A stretch of 64,000 nucleotides of DNA from Melieria omissa (Eukaryota; Arthropoda; Insecta; Diptera; Ulidiidae): assembly GCA_963971225.1 (NCBI GenBank), contig OZ020267.1, positions 111,804,163 through 111,868,162 of the forward strand. Direction: 5' to 3'. The first letter of the stretch is position 1; each line of letters begins with the position of its first letter. The notes beneath the pieces are model-generated. The model saw nothing but the letters and a program-made list of their open reading frames with translations, ran no database searches and was not told the DNA's origin. Below are positions 25,855-40,100 of this stretch, piece by piece. Position numbers and translations under genes: made by a program.

Positions 25855-28389
25855 TTGCATAAATGTAAATAGCATAGCATTAGTGTTTATACGATCTTTT
25901 ATACGATAGCGTATGCCTAGGCACAACCACGCATAGTAAATGCAAAATAATTGCATTCATAAATCTAAACTTTACTGCACAACACTTGAAATTCTACCAA
26001 CAAGCATTATGAGACAACCAATCAAGGCAATATTTGTTAATCGGCTATTAGCGACGTTAACGGGAACAGTTCCATTGAATGATATCAAAGCTATATGTAA
26101 TGTGTCATAGGCGAGTCGTAAGTTGTTTGTACGGCAGAACTGGTTCCAGCTTGATGGTTCCACTTTTCTATGTTTGCACCAACAACGAGAAATTTTTTTG
26201 CATGCTTTAATTGACTGAATCTGTTTTGAAAAAAAACTATCACTTCTAATGGAACCATTACCAAACAGTTATATTTTTCTATTTTCCACAGACAGTTCAT
26301 TGAGAAACTACCTCAAGCAGGCTTCATTTCAGCAGACATTAGTTACAGTCTTAGTTACAAAACTCAAACTTGACTCTCATATCTTAGACTTTAAAATATT
26401 TATTATTACATTTTTAGTACAACGTCTAATACAACTGTTCAAGGTCTAAGTTCTTGCCTAATTGTAACATAAAGCAAATTTCAATAATATTGTAGTAGGT
26501 ATAATTTAAATATTTATATGTATATCATTTGTGATTCAACATCAAAGTACACTTAGTAACTATTACTATAAAATCATATACTTCCGTTTGCAGCAAGCAC
26601 TAATATGTACACCTGATATATAGTATTCGATTTTAGCTATAAATTATTTAAGTACCCTAACCGCTTCAACACTCAGCAATGCGCTGCATAAAACTTTAGG
26701 TATATGTTTAATGTTCAATTAACTTTCTACAAATAAGCACTTGTCATAAGTTACTGATAGGCACGCTACGAAATCCATTGCTTAAGATATTAAAAGACCA
26801 AAACTATATCATGCGAAAGCATTTACAGCCAAAATTATTGTAGGCTCATATAAACGCATAATTATACAAACAGTTTACTTAAACAAACATGCATATGAAA
26901 GAAACTAATAAGAAAATAAATCATAAACAAAACATAATACGTACATACTATTGTATTCATATTCAAAATAGATCGGACAATATCTTAATCAAATACACTT
27001 AATTTTTACAATTTTATATAAGTACATAATAAAAGAAATAATAAAGCAAAACAATAAGTAGTCGACTATACTTTGCTTAGTTAAAGTTATAATTGAACAA
27101 TTAATTATAGCCAGAAATTATGTTAGACAATTAGTTGGTAAAGATGATGAGTGGGGTTGAATAATTCAAATCATAACAAGCTGGTTAAGTATACTTGTAG
27201 GCGCACATTTTTACAATTGCTTATTGCTTTGAAGAAAAGTATGAAATGAGCTGATTGTAGAACAGAATAGACAAGCAAGAAAGGAAACAAGAAACTTGGT
27301 TTAACAATCCTTCTATATTAAACCTTTTATATTAGATAAACAGATCACTTGTAATTGGGCCAAGTTTTTCTTAGCTATGAAAATGTCTTTTCTTATTCTA
27401 CCTTTTCAATGCACTCAAAATATTTCATTGCTTATCAACATCAGCGTACAAAGTACAGAGTTTTATTGAATTATATTTTGTGTCCAGATAACTTGCATCC
27501 ATACCATGTATGAGTGCTAAAAAACACTACTTAAACATTCAAGTGCTCTTCAAATTTCGGCATAAAGCGGGTCTACAAACAAAATAATCATTACATTATA
27601 ATCGAACGAACATTAACGACACTCCAGGTAAGTGTTTTTGTTCGCTTCTATTAGGGGAAGTTGTGGTAGCAACAACAAGTAAGTAAGAGCAAGTAAATTT
27701 CTAGCCAAAATTATACTTTGAATGCTCATAATTGTTAAAAAAATTAATCAAAATTAATGAAAAAATCATTAGAAGGTTGGGTAAGGAAAGTTGGGCAGTG
27801 AAAGGTGCATGTTCACTCAAAGGCTCAAAAAGCCCCACTGTGAATCACTTCAGTTGTAAAAATTGTCCAATTCCAAGTGTGTACCAAACTAATAAGGATT
27901 GAATTTATTTGAAAAAGTTGGAGTCATTTCTTTGTAATTTTTTAGTTTTAACCTATTAGAGAAAATCTGACTTGAATCCCAACCTGATGACTAGTCATGA
28001 ACTTTTTGTTTTGAGCTGACTGGTGTTTTCGTGCTGACTATCGAATCTGCCCTCGTTCCCCTACACATTTAAAAAATGATAAGCTACACTTGAACTAACT
28101 ATTTAATCATAATCATATCGATTCGATTCTGTTTATGTTTTCTTTTATGGACAGAGGCAGCGATGCCCGCATTCCACTTGCTGTGGCTGCTGAAGGAACT
28201 TATCAAATATTTCAAGCACGTTGTTGGTTGCTATTAGTGGCGCACCAAGGCAAAGGCCACACCAATTGACCTACAGCGTCGCCGTAAGCTGCTCTGTGCC
28301 GGCACTTTGTGTACAACACCGAAACTTTGCACAACAATTTCGACGCCAGTTTAAAGCGACTCTCAGCTCGGTTCAGTTCAACGCATTCA
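25855..28389. other. 3' UTR and intergenic region
   Basis: Very AT-rich, without a recognisable gene. The first few hundred bases are probably the 3' UTR of the SAM-SH2 gene (AATAAA-type signals occur at several places). The last 250 bases before 28390 are GC-richer and probably hold the promoter and 5' UTR of the beta-galactosidase gene. Confidence 0.5.
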
Positions 28390-31300
28390 ATGGCGCGCTG
28401 CAGTAACAGTTGGATTGCGGCCACGGTGTGCGGTTTAGTTTTGTTGGCAACGCTCACCATTGGCCTGGTGGTGGCTTTGGGCGGTGGTGAAAAAGTAAGT
28501 GACTGCATCAGTCGGTTAAAATAAATATACATCAAATAAACTAGCTGACCCGGCGAACTTTATCTCGCACAACATTTGTGTTTTTTTTTATAATAAAATG
28601 CTCTAAGCTAAAGGAAGAGGAAGAGCTACTGATTAACGCAACTGAGGTCCACAAATCAGCAATGTTGCTGCTTTGGACTGGAGTGTTTCTGTCTGTGGTT
28701 GCATTGTTTTGGCGCTCAGTATACTGCACCGAGTTTGAGCCTCGGCTTAGTAAAACAAGTACAGCAAAATACTGAAAAGGAAACGTATTATAGGGAAAAA
28801 GTGGCTACAGAAATGTTCTTTGACTGCAGTTTATTTGTACCAAACCAACAAATTAAAAATTAGATAAGAAATAAGATTGTGATAAGATTGTAAAATTTGG
28901 TCAAACATTTTTCACTAGTTGAGACTTTTTCCTAGAAGAATTCGAAGACATTGTAGAGTGTTAAAAGCAACATTATAGCGCAATTTATTTCAAGTTACAC
29001 CAGTGATTAAACATTTCAACTGCAACTTTGAACACACATAATTTCAATCTCGTACCATCTCTACGCCACAAAATGTTCCTACTGGCACTCGAAAGAAGCG
29101 TTAAGTTGCTAACAGTACACAATTGTCATTGCGCTTTAACACGACTTTGTAAGCTCCCATAAATTAGTACGAATATAACACTTTGCGCTTAAAAGTCAGC
29201 TTGAAAGTAAACTGGAAATCATAGAAACAAAATAAACCAGTTGCAGCTGACAAATTAAAAGTATTCAATAAAAAAGAAAACACTCGCTCTAAGTAAAATG
29301 GATGACTGTGAGGTAATAACAAACATTACTTCCAAGCGAAGCTGCATCGCTGCCACTCAGCGAACCATCGTTTCGATGTCGATTTTAATCTGAACTGAAC
29401 TGTTGGTTAAAAAAAACTGAATTTTCGCCCATAGCTTACGCCCACCTTTGCTGTCGACCATGTAAACAACATATTTCTGATGGACGGTGAACCGTTTCGC
29501 TACGTCGCCGGCTCGTTTCACTACTTTCGCGCAGTGCCCAGCGCGTGGCAGGAGCGGCTTCACACAATGCGCGCCGCTGGCCTGAACGCGGTCGACACGT
29601 GAGTGCCCGATGTGCGGCGCAGAGTCACAATTAATCGCAATTAATCCCTTCCCTTCCCTTCTGGCGTTCGTTTTGCAGCTACGTGGAGTGGTCGCTGCAC
29701 AATCCGCTGGACGGCGTCTACAACTTTGAGGGCATGGCCAATATCGAACAGTTCCTGGACTATGCCAATGCCGAAGGTTTCTACGTGATCTTGCGGCCCG
29801 GTCCGTACATTTGTGCCGAGCGCGATAACGTAAGTGCACTTTGCGGTATTTATTGGTGCGCCAGTGTTGTGTTTAGAGTGCGCCAGTGTTGGGCAAATGT
29901 GCTAAGACGATTTGTTGTGTTGTAGGGCGGTCTGCCGCATTGGCTCTTCAGCAAGTATCCGGGCATAAAAGTGCGCACCAGCGACGAGAACTACCAGTCG
30001 GAGGTGGCGTCGTGGTTTGCAACGCTGATGCCGCGCATCCAGCACTACTTCTACGGCAATGGCGGTCCGATCATCATGGTGCAGGTGGAGAACGAGTACG
30101 GCGCTTATCACGCCTGCGATAAGCGACACACGCTCTGGCTGCGCGACGAAATCGAGCGGTACGTGCAGGGCAAGGCGCTGCTCTTCACCACCGACATACC
30201 CGACGAGCGCATGAAGTGCGGCAAGATCGAGGGCGTCTTTGCCACCACGGACTTTGGCATTGATAGAAGTGCGCATGCAGCCGATTTGGACCAACTGCAC
30301 AACTATATCCTTAACTATTTTCTTTGCAGTACATGAAATCGATAGCATTTGGAAGCAACTGCGGCAGGTGCAGCCCACTGGTCCGCTGGTCAATTCAGAG
30401 TTCTACCCAGGCTGGCTGACACATTGGCAGGAGGAAAATCAGCGGCGCGATGCCCAACAGGTGGCGGACGCTTTAAGGTAAAATCAAACTATTTTTTGCA
30501 CAACTTCTCATTGGGTGCTTTTTCCACTCGCAGAATAATGTTGCAGCAGGGCGTCAATGTCAACTTTTACATGTTCTTCGGCGGCACCAACTTCGGTTTC
30601 ACTGCCGGCGCCAACGATTGGGGCTATGGCGGCTATATACCGGACATCACATCTTACGACTACGACGCCGTCATGGACGAGGCCGGCAACGTTACGGAGA
30701 AATACGAATTAGTGCGGCAAGTCATCTCCGAATACTTTCAAATACCCGATGATCGGCGCATCAATGGCATTTTGAACACGCCAACTCAGGCTTACGGCCG
30801 TGTGCAAATGCGTCCCATTCTGGAGCTGCTCTCCGAGGAGGGGCGCACTGCTTTGGCGGACTATCCAACTGTGAGGTCGGTGCTGCCGCCGTCCTTCGAG
30901 GAGCTCGATTTGTACTCGGGCTTGGTGCTGTACGAGACGCAGCTGCCAGTGCTGCAAATCGATCCGACGCTGCTCACGGTGGAGGGTTTGCGCGATCGTG
31001 CGCTGGTCTACGTGGACGGACGTTTTGTGGGCACGTTGTCGCGGCAGAACGCCATCTACTCGCTGCCGCTGAACAAAGGTTGGGGCAGCACGCTGCAGCT
31101 GCTGGTGGAAAATCAGGGACGCATCAACTACAACGTGGCCAACGACACAAAGGGCATTATGGGCGCGGTGACGGTGCAGGGACTGGAGGGCGCCAAGCAG
31201 GAGCTGTTCAACTGGACGTCGACGGCGTTTCCGCTCAACAATGTGCGCGTCCAATCGTTGCTGCGGCGCACCAGAAGCTCGGAACTGCGCAATGCTACTG

Positions 31301-31569
31301 TACTAACGAAAGGGCCAATGGTGTACTACGGCGAGTTCGAGGTTGCCGAGCCGTGCGACACCTACCTGAACCCGACTGGCTGGGGCAAGGGCGTGGCCTA
31401 CGTGAACGACTTCAACTTGGGACGCTACTGGCCGCTGGTGGGGCCGCAGTTAACGCTCTACGTGCCCAGGGATGTGTTGCGCAATGGCACCAACACGGTG
31501 GTGCTGGTGGAGTACCAGCTCGCGTCCGAGTCTGTACAATTCGATGCCAAGCCGCAGCTGGACGGGTAA
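28390..31569 (+). CDS. Gal: beta-galactosidase, GH35
   Basis: Six exons: 28390-28494, 29435-29598, 29679-29829, 29926-30268, 30330-30477 and 30534-31569, giving 648 residues. It hydrolyses terminal beta-galactosides in the lysosome or outside the cell. An N-terminal hydrophobic segment (about residues 10-30) is a signal peptide or anchor. The GH35 barrel follows with PFRYVAGSFHYFR, RPGPYICAERDNGGLPHWL, VENEYG (acid/base Glu at about 197), LVNSEFYPGW (nucleophile Glu at about 278) and MFFGGTNFGFTAGAN. The 81-residue spacing of the two Glu residues matches the human enzyme (188 and 268). C-terminal beta domains end with GRYWPLVGPQLTLYVP. The length fits the family (human 677). The donor after residue 254 is GTGCGC, a weak consensus, but phase and conserved sequence support it. 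Drosophila Gal (CG9092) is the likely ortholog. Confidence 0.93.
28495..29434. other. beta-galactosidase intron 1 with possible TE fragment
   Basis: 940-base intron (GAAAAA/GTAAGT, CCCATAG). Near its start, AGCTGACCCGGCGAACTTTA (28542-28561) resembles a short motif common at the ends of dispersed insect retroelements; the following 200 bases are weakly open but match nothing I know. The rest is AT-rich. Confidence 0.45.
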
Positions 31570-31605
31570 TCGAGTGCAGCGACTGGCTCGCAGCCGCTAT
31601 GGGGA

Positions 31606-31611
31606 AATAAA
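31606..31611 (+). terminator. beta-galactosidase polyadenylation signal
   Basis: AATAAA 36 bases after the stop codon, with GT-rich sequence (GTTGGGTTGGGT) starting about 15 bases later. This implies a very short 3' UTR. Confidence 0.6.
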
Positions 31612-34485
31612 TGAAATGTCATGTTGGGTTGGGTATTTTATTCGATTTTTTATTGTTTCATTCGTAGGCGAAATTTTCTTCTTAAGCGAAAGCATACACT
31701 TTGAATAAAACTTAAACAGAAACACGGCGTTAGTTGAATCTTTTACTTTACCTAGTTACTAGTTGTTAATTATAAATATTTGTGCACTCGATATTTTGAT
31801 ATTTCGCTGAAGAATTTCTAAAATGGTTAGATTGTGCGCTTGGAACGACTGGTGGGGCTTCCGCGGCGAGAATACTATGGAACGGCAGTCAAAGTTGTGT
31901 TGTAATATTTTGTTGTGAGTGACGTTAGGGGCTTCAAGTCAGTTCGTTACTATATATTGGAATCGATATTCGCAGTTTTGTTTGTTTCGACATCAAAAAA
32001 TGTCGCAAAATATGTCAATAAAATCTTACTTAACTTTTATATTAAACCATACATCAATCTCATCGCATCGACAAATGCCGGGATTCAAAAATGCGTGTAA
32101 CAACATTTTGTATTTGTAAATTTGTCACTTTCGAACGCTTTCGATAGGCAGTGCAACATTTTCGAAAAAAATATTTCTTAATATGCAAAATGTTGGCTGC
32201 ATTATGCAAACGTAATTCTTTATAATTGCGAATTAAACGTAGCAGTAAAAGTCTTTACATTTACATTTTTAAAAATTTGTTGGCAAACGAGAGAACTTAA
32301 GCAATTTGCTTATGAATGTATACTTATGTTTTATATTTTAATTACTAAAGTGTTTAGATATCAAGTGAAAACATAGTAAAAACGTTAACAAAGCGCTTTG
32401 AAAAACGAAAAACAACCTGTTGGCTGACAAAGAAACACTTATCCCAGTATTAATGTACTTGATGCCTTATAACGATTTTACATATATAAAATTGTGATGC
32501 TGAGAAAGCTTTTCGGAAGCAGGAGTAGAAAGTGGAACTGTTGACAGAAGCTTAAATGACCTACAAATTCCAATTTTGCAATCTCATATATTCATTTAGT
32601 TAAACATTTATTTTTGTATGTAAATTTTGTAAATAGAAAATTGAAGCGTTTAACTTATCTCCTTATCACTCTGGCCAACAAAAGCTTTCTCGATCACATC
32701 TTTGAAAAAATGAAGTAAAATAAATTTTAAAAACTGACAACCTAATAACAATATTCTATCTACTTAAAATAGTATTTTTGTTCGTAGAAAGCAATGTTAT
32801 ACGCTCACAATTTATCTCATCATTATTTTAAATTCATATTTATGCACTCAATGATTAAGTTTTGACTTCATTTGAACAATTTTAAAATTCCAAAATTTAT
32901 CGATTTTTGTCATTTTAAATAGTTCAACCACATTGCGTTGCCACGAACATTGGTAGATTTTTGCCAAGTGAGCTCATGTTAGCTGGACTACTAAGAACTC
33001 AAGTAGCGTGTTTAGTTAACAACATTGTATATTTTTTTAAACCTGTTTAAGCGCTTGTTGATAAAATTTGTATAGTTAATTTCATTTGAAATGAATTAAT
33101 GATATTTAATTAAAAACCATAACTACACCATTTCCCATTGAAAACCACACATTACTATTTAGTTTTAAAAAGAGAATGTACTAGAAGTAATACATTCGAT
33201 GTACAGATGTTCAATTCGCATTGTTTTGTCATAGAATATTAAAAATTCATAGTTTTATATTAAGTTTTCGCTTAAAGTTAACTAAAATCAACAATTACTT
33301 ATTTTTAATACATTTTCTGTACTTTTTTATGCCATGTCTCACTATTCAATTTATAATTTGTAACTTTTTACTGGTGCTTTATGTCTAACGAACAATTTCT
33401 CACTTTCCATTGAATTTTTATCAATTGACTTTAATTTCGAATTGAAAAAACATAGTCTAAATGTTAGCTTCTCTATTTTAGTTGACTATTGTTTTATCTA
33501 ATAAAAGCATTTTTATTTTATTTGCTAGTTTTTAATAATTTTCAATTAGTAATTGGCAATTTGTTGCACTAAATTGAGTGTTAAAATGTAAAAATTTTTT
33601 TTTAATCTATTTCCCTTCTTTAGAACTCTTCTTCTTATTTTCAGTTGTCGCTTTTTTGTTTGCAACAGGAAATGGTGTTCAAATTTTGACTCAAATACTT
33701 CAATCAGCGCTTCATACAAAGCATATTTTATTAGTTGATATTAAAATGTCCTTCACGTTTTAATGATCATTGTTAAAAAGTAGTAGTAATTATTATTTTT
33801 ATATATTTGAGCCTTTAACTGAATAGAGCGTTACACAATAAGTCTTCTTTTCGACGAATAGATTGGTTGATTTTACTTCTCTTCTACGCGCCCGCATGAA
33901 AAATTCACCGCTGAATTTTCATTAAAAGAAACAGTTTCTCAAAAGAGTCAATTAAAATGCAAATCAAAGTATGTACAGGTTAAACTGAAAGCTTCGTACG
34001 AGTATTAGAACGGCAGGTTTTGAAAGAATAAATGTTTGTGCGCTTTCGCTTAATGATTTAGAGTCCAAAAACATATAGTACAAGATATCACAGCTGCATT
34101 ACGAGTTCAACAATGCCAAGTAAGACGTTTCGAGGAATGCATTGGATTTCCTAGGCAGACACAACGCTAGTGTAAATATTTGTAGGCATTTTAAAGGAAA
34201 ATATCTGTAGATTGTACGCGTTAAGCGGGGACGTTGAGTTAGCGAGATTATAAGCTTTGCTTATGCTTTAAAATCTGTTATTTAAAATGTTCAGTTAGCA
34301 AGAAAGTGCGGCACGATACTTGATTCGAATCGATTCTCACACAAGCATAATAGGTGGTTTAAGGCTTACGTTTAATTGATTTTCAACTAGTCGGTTGCTG
34401 TGCACTTCGAACGCTTTATGCTCTCCTAGATGGCAGTGGGCGCGACCATGGCGGAGCTGCCAACGGCGGTCGAAGGAATCATGTG
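31612..34485. other. AT-rich intergenic region
   Basis: Almost 3 kb between two convergent genes with no credible ORF or recognised repeat. The right end (about 34300-34485) is probably the 3' UTR of the tetraspanin gene. Confidence 0.55.
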
Positions 34486-36313
34486 TCAGTGCCACTTGGA
34501 CTTTTGTGCGTTGATGTCGGCGCGCAGATTTTGTGCAAAGCAGATACCCAGTATCTATAAGGGGAAAAGATAGAGAGAGCAATGAGTACGTTTTTGACAG
34601 GCAGCAAAAGGTATACATTATTTATAAATTAATTTCAAACTAATGTATATTGTTACATTTTTGGGCCGAAAAAATGCGATTACAAAATTAAAGTTAAAAT
34701 TAAAGTACAATAACTTTGTATAAATTCCGAAAAAATTATCATAACTAAAAAGGTAAATCCGTTTGATTTTAAGTAAACAAATTAGAATTAAAAACGAAAT
34801 AAAAATATAATAAAAAATTAAAATAACCAAAATTACTAAACTGTTTACACAAACAAATGAAATTCAAACAAACCTGCATAAAAATGAGTAGAATTGCACT
34901 GGTCGAAATTATAATTAAATTATGCTCAATCCATTCCTCGCCTGCCTGTACGCAGCCCTTCTCGTAAATGATTTTTGATATTTCGAAATTCTATGGAATT
35001 TTCAAATACGATTGAGAAAATCAAAAATTATATTAAAACAAGTGTATTAATAAATGCTAAAAAGAATGCGAAGAAAATGAAAATGTAAACATGCTTTTCT
35101 TTCAAAAGAAATGTTAATACCAGTGTAATGAAAAGGAAAATGCACACTCAACAACACCACCAACAGGACCTTTATAATTAATATACATAGGCACGCAGCT
35201 GCCACACTGATGAAGTGTGCTTCCAGCCAATCCTCGCCAGCGCGCAAACAGCCACGCTCGTAAATGTGTCGTTCCACCGGCTTCGCGAACCCCAAGCATT
35301 AGCGTTTGGTTAATTGGTTAGTGTGATATTTGTGAGCCGCACAAGTGTAGGAAAGAGAACGCAGATATTAGTGTAGAAATAGTCCCACAGCAGTGCACCA
35401 ATGAAAATTGCGTATTTTGCAGATTTGATCAGCCTCAACTTACGTAGCCCTCTTTGCGCACATCGTAGCCGCACTGTTTGTTCTTGATGAGCTCGTGCGG
35501 CAGACGACGACAGCAGGAGAACGGCACACCGCACGCCTCGCGACTACCCACCGCGCCCGAGGAGCAGTTAAAGTAGTTGTTGCTATCCCAGTCCTTGGGC
35601 CCCTCGATGCCGCAGCACTCCAGCCAGTCTTCTTGTATCCAGTCGATCAGATTCTGCTGATCGGGATCTTCGCGATAGTGTATGATAAAGGCGCGCAGTC
35701 CTTCGGTGGCCTGATCCTTGATCTGCACACAGTGAAAAGCACAAATAGTTAAAAAGCAATCAGCAAAACTGCAACGCCCACACTTACCCAACCCTTGTCT
35801 TTTAGCACAAATGTCAGCACACCGAAACCGATCTCAAGCAGCAGCAGCACAGCAAGAAATATCGCATACTGTTGTTGATGAATAATAATTGCATGACGCA
35901 TGTCAGCGATCGCAAGTAAAAGGGTCGACCTTGAATACTCACCATTGCCAGCAGGCAGGTGTTTTCGCGCAGCGCACCAACGCTGCCCGTGAAGCCAATA
36001 ATGAATGTGCCCGTGCCGATGCAGATAAGCACGAAGGCTGGATCCAGCGCTATGAAGGTTAGCTTGGTCAAATTGCTGAACATATCCTTCTCGTTCCATG
36101 CCCAAATGCCAACAGCCAGCACGCACAGTCCGATCATCTACAAGTTTAGGTGCATTCATTTAGCGGAGTGGTGAAAGCGGGTGTTTTGCATATTAGATTA
36201 ATGTTGTGCTGGAGCTAGGCGCTTACCCATATTATAACGTTGCTAGAGAAGAGCAGGTACTTGAGGCAACAGCTGATTTCGCTGGTCTCACGGCGATACT
36301 TGCGCACGGGCAT
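34486..36313 (-). CDS. Tsp26A: TspanC8 tetraspanin, Tsp26A-like
   Basis: Minus-strand exons: 36313-36227, 36137-35943, 35868-35788, 35722-35444, then one of two alternatives (35280-35170 or 34990-34874), then 34554-34486. All junctions are phase 0. With the first alternative the product is 273 residues. Four membrane helices are visible. The large extracellular loop has [20 protein letters not shown] and KQCGYD, and the alternative exon adds YE(R/K)GC, making eight cysteines: the C8 subgroup. TspanC8 proteins chaperone the protease ADAM10/Kuzbanian and thereby tune Notch; in Drosophila the members are Tsp3A, Tsp26A and Tsp86D. Position next to the beta-galactosidase gene favours Tsp26A. The start is the first ATG in the exon 36322-36227; the reading frame runs further upstream, so a 5' coding exon remains possible. 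Confidence 0.9.
34874..34990 (-). other. alternative exon B of the tetraspanin (helix 4)
   Basis: 117 bases, phase 0 at both ends (acceptor TCCATAG, donor ATGCAG/GTTTG). It codes for 39 residues beginning [20 protein letters not shown] and ending in a hydrophobic helix. It aligns end to end with exon A. Including both would add a second helix, so they should be mutually exclusive. Confidence 0.8.
35170..35280 (-). other. alternative exon A of the tetraspanin (helix 4)
   Basis: 111 bases, phase 0 at both ends (acceptor GCGAAG, donor AAG/GTCCTG). It codes for 37 residues beginning [20 protein letters not shown] and ending in the fourth membrane helix. It supplies the eighth loop cysteine. The acceptor has a weak pyrimidine tract. 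Confidence 0.8.
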
Positions 36314-36719
36314 CACGCTTGCCTGTGGAATAAAGGCCTTCGGTGTGGGTACAAATTGGCTGCAATTCGCTTTCACTAGAATCGCTTTGGAATGTTGCCT
36401 TTTTTAGAGTTCTATTGTTTTATGTTTTATGCTACTACACCAAGCTTTTTGGTTGGTTTTTTGTTACGAAAGCAATGTTGCCGGACTTTGACTAAAAAAA
36501 GTGATTCTGGATTTTTTTTGTTTTAATTAAACATTCAAATTAATTTAAAAATAAAGAAAATTATGTAAAATGATGAGTGATTTACAGATGGTTTTTCTTA
36601 TAAGTTATTAAAATGCTGTACATTAAGTAAAAACACGATTTTTCTAATAAATACTAGCTGGTAGCATTAAGGCATTCACTCTTGTTCTTGGTATTACATC
36701 AGTCACAATAGATGTCAGA

Positions 36720-36995
36720 TGTTTAAAACCACAGAGCTCGAGTTCTGAAAAGAACTAGCTCGGGTTTAGATCTCAGAAAGTTTGAACGATTACCGACACA
36801 AAAACATTTATTGGTAAAAAGTAGCGAACATATAAAACCTGAAACTGATAAACATTGTGAGGATTGCCTTTTTGAACAATGATCGAAAATTAAATATTTA
36901 TAAACAAAATGAGAATTCGGAATCACATAAATAACAAAATGAAATAATACATGAAATAATATCATGAAATAGGGTTGCCTACTGCCGGCGCTACA
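36720..36995 (-). repeat. probable 3' LTR of a Ty3/gypsy-type element
   Basis: Read on the minus strand, it starts TGTAGCGCCGGCAG directly after a purine tract (CTTGGGGGGC, about 37000-37009), as an LTR does after a polypurine tract. It contains AATAAA about 180 bases in and ends about 276 bases later at TTTTAAACA, giving TGT...ACA ends. The 5' LTR was not found. Confidence 0.6.
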
Positions 36996-37045
36996 TTATG
37001 CCCCCCAAGTGGCGCAGTCACTGATACTTGAGGAATCTTCCTGTT

Positions 37046-37462
37046 TTAAATTTTTGCTCGGGCCACTTTTGCTTCTCTACCTTCTTCTGTAAACATGTGT
37101 GCTACCTTTAGCCGATCCGTGGATACTGTGACCTCTTTTCCTTTAATGTCCAGCTTGAACGTTTTATTCCCTCTGGATAAGACTCGGTAGGGGCCTTCGA
37201 AGGGTGGAGTTAATGGCGGTTTTATAGCATCTATGCGAAGGAATACATGGGTGCACGTTTCTAAATCTTTCTGTATGAAAACCTTAGGTGTGCTATGATG
37301 AAGCGGTTCCGGTACTCTTAGTGACCGCATTATCTGCCGTAGGTTACCAACGAATTCATGTTCGTTTGTTAACTTATTTGATTGCATGTGTACTAATTCG
37401 CCCGGAAGTCGTAACACTTGGCCATACAGCATCTCTGCCGGTGCTACAGATGCATGTGCTGG
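37046..37462 (-). pseudogene. LTR-retrotransposon pol fragment (integrase C-terminus)
   Basis: Open minus-strand frame whose last 140 residues match the end of insect Ty3/gypsy-type pol: VAPAEMLYGQVLRLPGE, then HVFLRIDAIKPPLTPPFEGP, then VLSRGNKTFKLDIKGKEVTV and STDRLK. These are the tail of integrase and its SH3-like region. Upstream of about 37462 the similarity stops, so the element is 5'-truncated; nothing of gag, protease or RT is present. With the adjoining LTR it is the 3' end of a dead copy. Confidence 0.85.
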
Positions 37463-38211
37463 CAACAAGAAATTTAAGTAGTAGTATTTGGAGAATTTAA
37501 TTGAAATGTTGTTTGATAAATGCATTGATAGTTTTATATTGCGTAACACGTAATTTTTACGCTTCTAAAAAAGTTAAGGACATAAACTCGGATCCTTAAT
37601 TCGTTTCTCCTTAAAAAAAATCGTAAAATCGTATTTCTCACATAGGGACCGGCATGTATTTTTATTGTTAATTACGTATATTATATTATAAACATGTTTT
37701 TAGTGTACAATAACTAACACTTACAATAACTAACTTAATTCCTAGATTTATTTCCATTAAAGTGCCCACGGGTGATCACCCGGTCCCAACATGTAAATTT
37801 ACTCTCGTAAACCGCATACCCACCGGTGTACAAGCGGTCCCCAGGTAAAACATGTCGTGTTCCCACCCGTGAGCACGCGGGCCGGTAATGTTGTTGCGGA
37901 ATGACCCACAGGTGGGCATGCGGTCTTTAACGTGTTAAAATTTATTTTTGTCCATTGCGACTTCGATAAGCACTTCTTTTGTGCATTTAGTTTTTATTTA
38001 TTTATCTATATTCCATAATTTTCCCACAGTGTGTAATCCTGAACAAAATCTTAAAAACATTCTGTAGTAGTTTCTATAGTACTCTATAAATTCTCAAAAT
38101 TTCAGCCATTAACGAAATTTGGCAGCACTGAAGCAAAATAAATTGACAGCTCTGTTGGTCGGGAAAAAATTGATTTTGTTAAAATCCTAATTTATCACTT
38201 TTTTTGCGAAA
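37463..38211. other. intergenic region upstream of CSN2
   Basis: Apart from the GC-rich motif cluster, the region is AT-rich and without ORFs. The last 100-150 bases should include the CSN2 promoter and 5' UTR. Confidence 0.5.
37762..37928. repeat. four-copy GC-rich quasi-palindromic motif cluster
   Basis: Four related blocks of about 27 bases, at 37762, 37814, 37859 and 37902, share CCCAC-n-GGTG, a short spacer, then a CGGTC-like end. The first contains the perfect palindrome CGGGTGATCACCCG. The surroundings are AT-rich. The cluster stops just before TTTAACGTGTTAAAA, and an AACACGTAA motif lies at about 37542, so it may be the subterminal repeats of an unrecognised transposon. Confidence 0.6.
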
Positions 38212-39940
<1,729 letters not shown>

Positions 39941-40100
39941 ATTCATATGAAAAATTTTTACAACAATGGCAGTTCGATTAAATTGTATTGCATTGTAAAT
40001 CATATAAACATTTTAAAATATAAACAACAAACTACCAAGAAACATCAAAATATACAAGTATTTACGGTCGATTTCGGTTTTGTTGAAGCTTCGTTCGTTG

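Noticed and set aside
30709..31254. Minus-strand ORF inside the beta-galactosidase gene
   Set aside because: Antisense of the GC-rich last exon; no domain.
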